Shown in pieces: positions 5,499 through 8,725 of a stretch of DNA of 8,725 nt (within the stretch, counting starts at the first letter, position 1; the number at the start of each line of letters is the position of its first letter). The stretch covers positions 1 through 8,725 of the forward strand of contig JAADDN010000044.1 in NCBI GenBank assembly GCA_013153895.1. The letters run 5' to 3'. The position numbers and the translations under genes are program-made. Below the pieces are notes generated by a model. It ran no database searches, had not been told where the DNA came from, and was given only the letters and a program-made list of their open reading frames with translations. Source of the stretch: Thermoproteota archaeon (lineage in GTDB: Archaea > Thermoproteota > Thermoprotei > Thermoproteales > Thermocladiaceae).

Positions 5499-5778
5499 GA
5501 TGGCCTGGTGGGGTGGATGGGGAGGAGGAAGAGGATGGGGTTGGAGAGGCGGAGGATGGGGATGGAGTCCATGGCCAGGTAGAGGACCATTCAGCTATCT
5601 GCCACCATGGCTAAGACCAGGATGGCTATTCGGTAGAGGAGCATGCAGATTCCTATTCCCATGGCTATGGTATGGATATGCTGTACCACCATACTACTAC
5701 ATGTATCCATACCTATACATGATGTACATGCTACCATACTACTACCTACCGCCATATTGGCTACCTAGATGGTGGTAA
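5491..5778 (+). CDS. Trp/Gly/Tyr/Pro-rich small protein
   Basis: Unrecognised 95-residue protein with extreme composition: 15 Trp, 17 Gly, 14 Tyr and 14 Pro, so four residue types make 63% of it. It has no Asp, Glu, Lys, His, Asn, Gln, Thr or Ile and one cysteine (C52). Residues 6-32 are Gly/Trp/Arg repeats, 33-50 a Pro/Trp block (SYLPPWLRPGW), 54-64 aromatic, and 66-92 Tyr/Pro/Met/Leu and membrane-like. The head recalls DUF5320-type glycine/arginine-rich proteins often found beside UPF0251, but the length and tail differ. The GTG at 5491 fits a leaderless mRNA; the ATG at 5500 (92 residues) is an alternative. Amino-acid use this skewed over a clean frame with its own promoter supports a real gene. 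Confidence 0.8.
   Translation: MSRMAWWGGWGGGRGWGWRGGGWGWSPWPGRGPFSYLPPWLRPGWLFGRGACRFLFPWLWYGYAVPPYYYMYPYLYMMYMLPYYYLPPYWLPRWW
5509..5563 (+). other. G-rich coding strand with quadruplex potential
   Basis: Four GGGG tracts on the mRNA-like strand (5510-5513, 5519-5522, 5537-5540 and 5558-5561) plus many GG pairs. They result from Gly and Trp codons (GGA, GGG, TGG). Loop lengths of 5, 14 and 17 nt make a simple four-layer quadruplex weak, but two-layer forms are possible. Confidence 0.3.
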
Positions 5779-5780
5779 TC
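5771..5780 (+). promoter_or_regulatory. Shine-Dalgarno-like sequence deciding the start at 5781
   Basis: GGTGGTAATC matches the archaeal anti-16S consensus GGAGGTGATC at eight of ten bases and immediately precedes the ATG at 5781. It overlaps the last codons of the upstream gene, implying translational coupling, and favours 5781 over the ATG at 5769. Confidence 0.5.
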
Positions 5781-5951
5781 ATGTACTGGCCATACGCGCC
5801 CATACCTGACCCAATAACGATGTGGTACTGGATGTCTTGGATGATAATAGCACCAATGTGCTACATGATGATGTACTCTCTAATGCTTGAGAGCTATAGA
5901 ATGATGATGGAGTTCATGCGTAAAATGTTTGAGATACCAATGCCAAAATAG
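5781..5951 (+). CDS. Met-rich single-span membrane microprotein
   Basis: Unrecognised 56-residue peptide. Fifteen of 56 residues are methionine (27%), with two MMM runs (29-31 and 41-43); Trp and Tyr are also frequent. Residues 12-36 form one strongly hydrophobic segment long enough to cross a membrane. Residues 37-50 form an amphipathic basic/acidic helix (ESYR...EFMRKMF), and the N-terminus is Pro/Tyr-rich (WPYAPIPDP). A single Cys (C27) lies inside the span. Met-rich segments can bind soft metals such as Cu(I), but nothing here proves that. The start at 5781 is preferred over 5769 because of the adjacent ribosome binding site. It is coupled to the preceding gene, whose stop lies 2 nt upstream. 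Confidence 0.72.
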   Translation: MYWPYAPIPDPITMWYWMSWMIIAPMCYMMMYSLMLESYRMMMEFMRKMFEIPMPK

Positions 5952-5961
5952 TTAAATATTA
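5952..5961 (+). promoter_or_regulatory. TATA box of the Pro-rich coiled-coil gene
   Basis: TTAAATATTA lies just after the TAG of the Met-rich ORF and about 24 bp before the ATG at 5980, giving a leaderless start. It shares TTAAATATT with the promoter at 5460-5470, and both are followed by AGTAGG (5493-5499 region and 5965-5970). AGGTAATC at 5968-5975 could also serve as ribosome binding site on a readthrough mRNA. Confidence 0.5.
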
Positions 5962-5979
5962 TTCAGTAGGTAATCAACC

Positions 5980-6387
5980 ATGATCTGGTATAGAATGATG
6001 CGACTATTCATGAAGTATATGCCACCCCCACCGCCACCTCCACCACCAAGCTACTATCAGCAGTATCAGACGACTACTCAACCACAAACACAGCAGTATC
6101 AGTATCCAACAACTCAGCCAAGCACGTCACCTCCACCGCCAAGTGATCAACCATATGGACAGTACTATGCACCTTATCCAATGATGCCTCCATTCCCATT
6201 CATGCCGTATCCGCCATATCCATTATCGCCGGAGGACGAGTTATCAATGCTTGAGGATTATAAGAAGTTTCTTGAAGAGATGTTGAAGGATATTGAGGAA
6301 GAGTTGAAGTATGTTGAGGAGAGGATAAAACAGTTAAGAGAATATGTGAGACAGAGTGGTGCTACAGGTACAAGTGTACAGGGCTGA
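5980..6387 (+). CDS. Pro/Gln/Tyr-rich protein with C-terminal coiled coil
   Basis: Unrecognised 135-residue protein in three parts. Residues 1-14 are short, basic and Met-rich (MIWYRMMRLFMKYM), perhaps membrane-interacting. Residues 15-82 are low-complexity: nine prolines in a row (15-23), then Tyr/Gln/Thr repeats and Pro/Met/Phe/Tyr clusters, probably an extended stalk. Residues 85-123 form a regular coiled coil: heptad a positions L91, L98, I105, V112, L119 and d positions L88, L102, L109, I116, V123 (K95 breaks one). The acidic/basic helix resembles the C-terminal coiled coil of DUF5320-type proteins. Together with the two preceding ORFs it could be a split version of such a protein, or a separate surface component. 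It has its own TATA box. Confidence 0.8.
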   Translation: MIWYRMMRLFMKYMPPPPPPPPPSYYQQYQTTTQPQTQQYQYPTTQPSTSPPPPSDQPYGQYYAPYPMMPPFPFMPYPPYPLSPEDELSMLEDYKKFLEEMLKDIEEELKYVEERIKQLREYVRQSGATGTSVQG

Positions 6388-6446
6388 TTTATCAGATCAT
6401 TGCCGACCTTCCTCACATATCGGTTAACCCTGCCTTCATCACAAGT
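6388..6446 (-). ncRNA. C/D box sRNA (2'-O-methylation guide)
   Basis: On the minus strand all four boxes occur in order. C box GTGATGA (6442-6436) is an exact match to RTGATGA. A 12-nt guide (6435-6424) leads to D' box CCGA (6423-6420), one base from CTGA. After a 3-nt spacer comes C' box GTGAGGA (6416-6410, six of seven), a 14-nt guide (6409-6396), and D box CTGA (6395-6392), exact. The C-to-D span of 51 nt and 12-14-nt guides are standard for archaeal C/D sRNAs assembled with L7Ae, Nop5 and fibrillarin. By the D+5 rule the predicted targets are AUCAUUGCCGACCU (methylated U5) and UUAACCCUGCCU (methylated C5); I cannot place them in rRNA or tRNA from memory. The C box contains the stop codon of the upstream gene. 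Confidence 0.75.
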
Positions 6447-6723
6447 TTTCTTTAAGTTTCTCCAATACTTCTCTAATTTTCTCCTTCTTAAACTCGTATA
6501 TTCTTCCCCTGCTAGTATCATATATAGTACATTCAGCTTCTTTACATAATTTCTCAAGTATGTGCTTCGTTATTTCTCTTATTATTGTTATATTGAACTC
6601 TCTCGTCTTTTCACGTACTTTCTCACTTATTTTATGTATCTTGTAGAATACGCTGTTTCCTATAGCTTTCTCTAACTGTTCTTCGAGCTCCTGAATTATT
6701 AATTTCTTTAATTCTCTAAGCAT
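6439..6723 (-). CDS. Hypothetical helical protein ending in the sRNA C box
   Basis: Unrecognised 94-residue, strongly charged, mostly helical protein. Residues 1-20 form an acidic/basic amphipathic helix (LRELKKLIIQELEEQLEK), 28-60 two more helices, 64-77 a probable beta hairpin (CTIYDTSRGRIYEF) and 78-94 a final helix. The layout of helices plus a small hairpin would suit a winged-helix or small nucleic-acid-binding fold, but no family is recognised. A TATA-like element at 6751-6761 places transcription about 7 nt before the ATG, which supports a real gene. Its TGA stop lies within the C box of the downstream C/D sRNA, so the sRNA may be processed from this mRNA. It is divergent from moeA. 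Confidence 0.65.
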   Translation of the reverse strand: MLRELKKLIIQELEEQLEKAIGNSVFYKIHKISEKVREKTREFNITIIREITKHILEKLCKEAECTIYDTSRGRIYEFKKEKIREVLEKLKENL

Positions 6724-6750
6724 TCTTATCTAAGTCTTACTGTGATTCGT

Positions 6751-6761
6751 GAGTTATAAGG
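6751..6761 (-). promoter_or_regulatory. TATA box of the small hypothetical gene
   Basis: Reads CCTTATAACTC on the minus strand, centred near 6756. It predicts a transcript starting near 6730, about 7 nt before the ATG at 6723. Confidence 0.45.
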
Positions 6762-6813
6762 TCAGTGTTTATGGGTGTTTTAGTAGTGTAAGGCGTAAAT
6801 TTCGGTCTTCTTC

Positions 6814-6823
6814 GTTTAATTTA
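6814..6823 (+). promoter_or_regulatory. TATA box of moeA
   Basis: GTTTAATTTA, centred near 6818, predicts a start close to the ATG at 6840 (leaderless). It argues against the TTG at 6831, which would lie upstream of the transcript start. Confidence 0.5.
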
Positions 6824-6839
6824 GTAAGGATTGAGTATC

Positions 6840-8090
6840 ATGTTGAGAGAGCTTAAGAGAGTTGAAGATGTTTTAGAGGAAGTTCTTAAATATGTGACTC
6901 ACAGATTAAAGAGCATTAGAGTGAGGACTTATGATGCTGTTGGGAGGATACTAGCTGAAGATGTTTATGCTAAGGTAGATCTGCCCCCATTTGATCGTTC
7001 TGCAGTTGATGGATATGCTGTGAGAAGTGATGATGTTTTCTCTGCTTCTCCTTCTAGTCCTGTCATACTACGCTTATCAGATTCTAATGAGGTCCATCCT
7101 GGAGAAGCTGTTAAAGTATGTACGGGAGATCCCTTACCAGAAGGAGCAGATGCTGTCATAATGAGGGAACACGTAGTTGAGAGAGAAGGATTCATAGAGG
7201 TCTTAAGACCAGTTGCAAGATGGAGTAATGTTTCTAGAAGAGGAGAAGACTTCAAAGCTGGTGAGCTAATACTTCCACGTGGCTCACTGATAGATCAGAT
7301 ATCTGTTGCCGCAATGTTAGCTACAGGAAACTTAGAGATCTCAGTATACGAGTGCAAGATAGGTCTAATATGTACAGGATCTGAGATAGTTGAGCCAGAG
7401 ATCTTGAAAGATGTTAAAGATATAGAAGAACTATCTAAGAGAGGTATCATAGTTAATACGACGAGATTCCTAGTTAAGGAGGCTGCTGAAAGTATTGGAG
7501 CCATAGTTGAGTATTATGGTATAGTTCCGGACGATGTAGATCAGATAAGTAAGGCAGTTAAGACTCTACTTGAGAGAAACGACATGGTCATCGTTACTGG
7601 AGGCACAGCTGTAGGCGAGAGAGATCTCACGTATAGAGCAATAATGAGCTTAAATCCAGACTACATGTGGCGTGGACTAGCTATAAGACCTGCAAAACCT
7701 ACAGGAATAGCAGTAATTAAAGGAAAACCAGTACTCATGCTTAGTGGTTTTCCAGTAGCGGCATATGTAGGATTTACAGTACTTGGAGTACCCATAATAT
7801 ATCATATGATGAATATGTCACCCATAGAGAAGGCAATGCTTAGAGGTGTACTAACTCGTAGAATAGCTAAACCACCAAGCTTGAGAGCATACGTGAGAGT
7901 TAGAGCCTGTGTAGATAGGAGAGATGGTGTAATAAAAATATCACCACTAGCATTAACAGGAAGTGGATTACTCTCAACATTGATTAGAGGTAACGCCATA
8001 TTAGAGATACCTGAAGAACTTGAAGGATATGAAGAAGGATCTCAAGTATGGATAAGACCTGTTAGAGACTTAAATTACTGTGAAGAATAG
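6840..8090 (+). CDS. moeA: Molybdopterin molybdenumtransferase MoeA
   Basis: Inserts molybdate (or tungstate in many hyperthermophiles) into adenylylated molybdopterin, the last step of Mo/W cofactor synthesis. From the ATG at 6840 it has 416 residues, full length. Landmarks: DLPPFDRSAVDGYA at 47-60, TGDPLPEGADAVIMRE at 95-110, RRGEDFKAGE at 133-142, CTGSE at 178-182, the MPT-binding TGGTAVGERD at 253-262, RPAKPTG at 283-289 and LSGFPVA at 301-307, then a C-terminal beta domain (about 330-416). The usual PGKP and LPGNPVS motifs are PAKP and LSGFPVA here; key residues such as D262 are kept, so activity is expected. A TTG at 6831 would add three residues but falls before the predicted transcription start. 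An unknown gene follows after 7 nt. Confidence 0.96.
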   Translation: MLRELKRVEDVLEEVLKYVTHRLKSIRVRTYDAVGRILAEDVYAKVDLPPFDRSAVDGYAVRSDDVFSASPSSPVILRLSDSNEVHPGEAVKVCTGDPLPEGADAVIMREHVVEREGFIEVLRPVARWSNVSRRGEDFKAGELILPRGSLIDQISVAAMLATGNLEISVYECKIGLICTGSEIVEPEILKDVKDIEELSKRGIIVNTTRFLVKEAAESIGAIVEYYGIVPDDVDQISKAVKTLLERNDMVIVTGGTAVGERDLTYRAIMSLNPDYMWRGLAIRPAKPTGIAVIKGKPVLMLSGFPVAAYVGFTVLGVPIIYHMMNMSPIEKAMLRGVLTRRIAKPPSLRAYVRVRACVDRRDGVIKISPLALTGSGLLSTLIRGNAILEIPEELEGYEEGSQVWIRPVRDLNYCEE

Positions 8091-8097
8091 TTAACAC

Positions 8098-8559
8098 ATG
8101 TCATCAGTAATAGAGTTCATAAAAGAGACACCACAAGTAACAGAAAAAATTGAAGGAAAGACAATAAGATGTTTCGAAGTTCCAAAAACAAGATTCTTCT
8201 CAAAAGGAGAACTACTATACATAGGATTCATGTTAAACATGAGCGATCAAGAAGTACTAAACAAGATAAATGAGATGAAACTTGGAAGAAAAACAATAGA
8301 AAAACTATACGCAATTAGACTAGATCAAGAAAACATATGGACAGGACCAAGACCAGTACTACCAAGTTTACTAGAAAACGAGACAGACCTAACAGAACTA
8401 CCCTCAATAAGCAACGCTACACTAAGAGTAATGCTACACTTCAACAATATTAAAGACGTAGTATGCGTATCATTATACGAACATGACGAATATAGAGAGC
8501 TAGTCATAACAAAGCTAAAAGGAGCAAAATGCGTAATAAGATACATAATCTATATATAA
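8098..8559 (+). CDS. Hypothetical protein downstream of moeA
   Basis: Unrecognised 153-residue soluble protein. It starts 7 nt after the moeA stop, so cotranscription is likely. Visible parts: an N-terminal beta-rich stretch (GKTIRCFEVPKTRFF at 20-34), helices around 36-72 (including DQEVLNKINEM and RKTIEKLYAI), a proline/loop segment (TGPRPVLPSLL), and a C-terminal alternation of strands (VMLHFNN, VVCVSLY, ELVITKL, CVIRYIIYI). There is no membrane span, signal peptide or known catalytic motif. Codon use differs from most neighbours: GAA and AAA are preferred over GAG and AAG, and A-ending ACA, ATA, GTA and CTA dominate. A link to molybdenum cofactor function rests on position alone. Confidence 0.75.
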   Translation: MSSVIEFIKETPQVTEKIEGKTIRCFEVPKTRFFSKGELLYIGFMLNMSDQEVLNKINEMKLGRKTIEKLYAIRLDQENIWTGPRPVLPSLLENETDLTELPSISNATLRVMLHFNNIKDVVCVSLYEHDEYRELVITKLKGAKCVIRYIIYI

Positions 8560-8563
8560 GCAA

Positions 8564-8725
8564 CTACTTAAGAGCAACTTGAGGTAGCTTAATATACCAA
8601 ACTATCTTCCCGGTTAAAATATTGACAGTAGCTACTAGAGTCCAGACACATCCTGTAAGGTTGCTAGGCACTACAGCATAAATATTATAGTACACGCCCA
8701 CCCTATCATGGTACTTATCTAGCTT
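8564..8725 (-). CDS. Partial hypothetical protein, C-terminal 53 codons
   Basis: An open frame enters from the right window edge on the minus strand and ends with TAG at 8564-8566, 4 nt from the convergent stop of the preceding gene. The visible C-terminus has 53 residues, rich in hydrophobic and aromatic residues (VGVYYNIYAVV, then CVWTLVATVNILTG, ending in KIVWYIKLPQVALK). Alternating strands fit a beta-rich domain; TGKIVWYIKLP loosely resembles one blade of a PQQ-type propeller, but this is a weak hint. No start codon lies within the window and the family cannot be named. The clean frame and normal codon use make it a real gene end. Confidence 0.65.
   Translation of the reverse strand, partial: KLDKYHDRVGVYYNIYAVVPSNLTGCVWTLVATVNILTGKIVWYIKLPQVALK

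Noticed and set aside
6258..6557. Minus-strand open frame across the coiled-coil gene end, the sRNA and the small hypothetical gene
   Set aside because: It overlaps three better-supported features, is Asn/Ser-rich at its end, and has no promoter of its own.
6724..6839. Possible second C/D sRNA in the divergent gap (GTGATTC and a CTGA on the opposite strand)
   Set aside because: The boxes are on different strands and no complete set with normal spacing exists; the gap is explained by two promoters.
6965..7999. Minus-strand open frames inside moeA
   Set aside because: Antisense shadows of a well-conserved enzyme.
1..8725. tRNA genes, CRISPR repeats, transposases or long repeats
   Set aside because: None was seen on either strand: no T-arm motifs, no regularly spaced direct repeats, and no transposase-like protein.

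Overview
The window looks like part of a hyperthermophilic or thermophilic crenarchaeal (Thermoproteota) chromosome. It carries an archaeal elongation factor 1A, a UPF0248/MJ1316-type RNA-end domain protein, an Lrp-like regulator, an archaeal flavoprotein-ferredoxin and a MoeA. Arginine is read almost only from AGA/AGG and isoleucine mostly from ATA. TATA boxes lie about 22 to 28 nt before many start codons, which implies leaderless or very short-leader mRNAs. Overall base composition is AT-rich; I did not compute it exactly. No species call is possible from this alone.

Layout. Bases 1-49 are a GC-rich RNA-like hairpin with a textbook kink-turn, probably the 3' part of a structured RNA cut by the window edge. 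aEF1A (tuf) follows as a single gene. On the minus strand lie a small C2H2 zinc-finger protein and an AlkA/OGG1-like DNA glycosylase. The glycosylase shares a palindromic TATA region with a divergent, tightly packed plus-strand operon of two unknown proteins and a UPF0248/MJ1316 protein. Then come a flavoprotein-ferredoxin fusion and, convergent and overlapping with it, an Lrp-type regulator with a six-cysteine tail.

Divergent from the regulator is the most unusual block (5127-6387): a UPF0251 (DUF134) DNA-binding protein followed by three tiny, compositionally extreme ORFs. One is rich in Trp/Gly/Tyr/Pro, one is a Met-rich single-span membrane peptide, and one is a Pro/Gln/Tyr protein with a regular C-terminal coiled coil. 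The first and third have their own near-identical TATA elements, and inverted repeats lie between TATA and start of the first. I infer a small regulated membrane- or surface-associated, perhaps metal- or redox-related, module. Its function is unknown.

Downstream, on the minus strand, a complete archaeal C/D box sRNA (C, D', C' and D boxes with two guides) begins inside the stop codon of a small hypothetical gene (6439-6723). The window ends with moeA (molybdopterin molybdenumtransferase), an unknown protein close behind it, and the C-terminal 53 codons of a convergent gene that runs off the right edge.

The neighbourhood mixes translation (aEF1A), RNA modification or repair (C/D sRNA, MJ1316 domain), DNA repair (glycosylase) and redox/metal cofactor functions (flavo-ferredoxin, Cys-tailed regulator, MoeA). 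No mobile element, CRISPR array or tRNA was seen.
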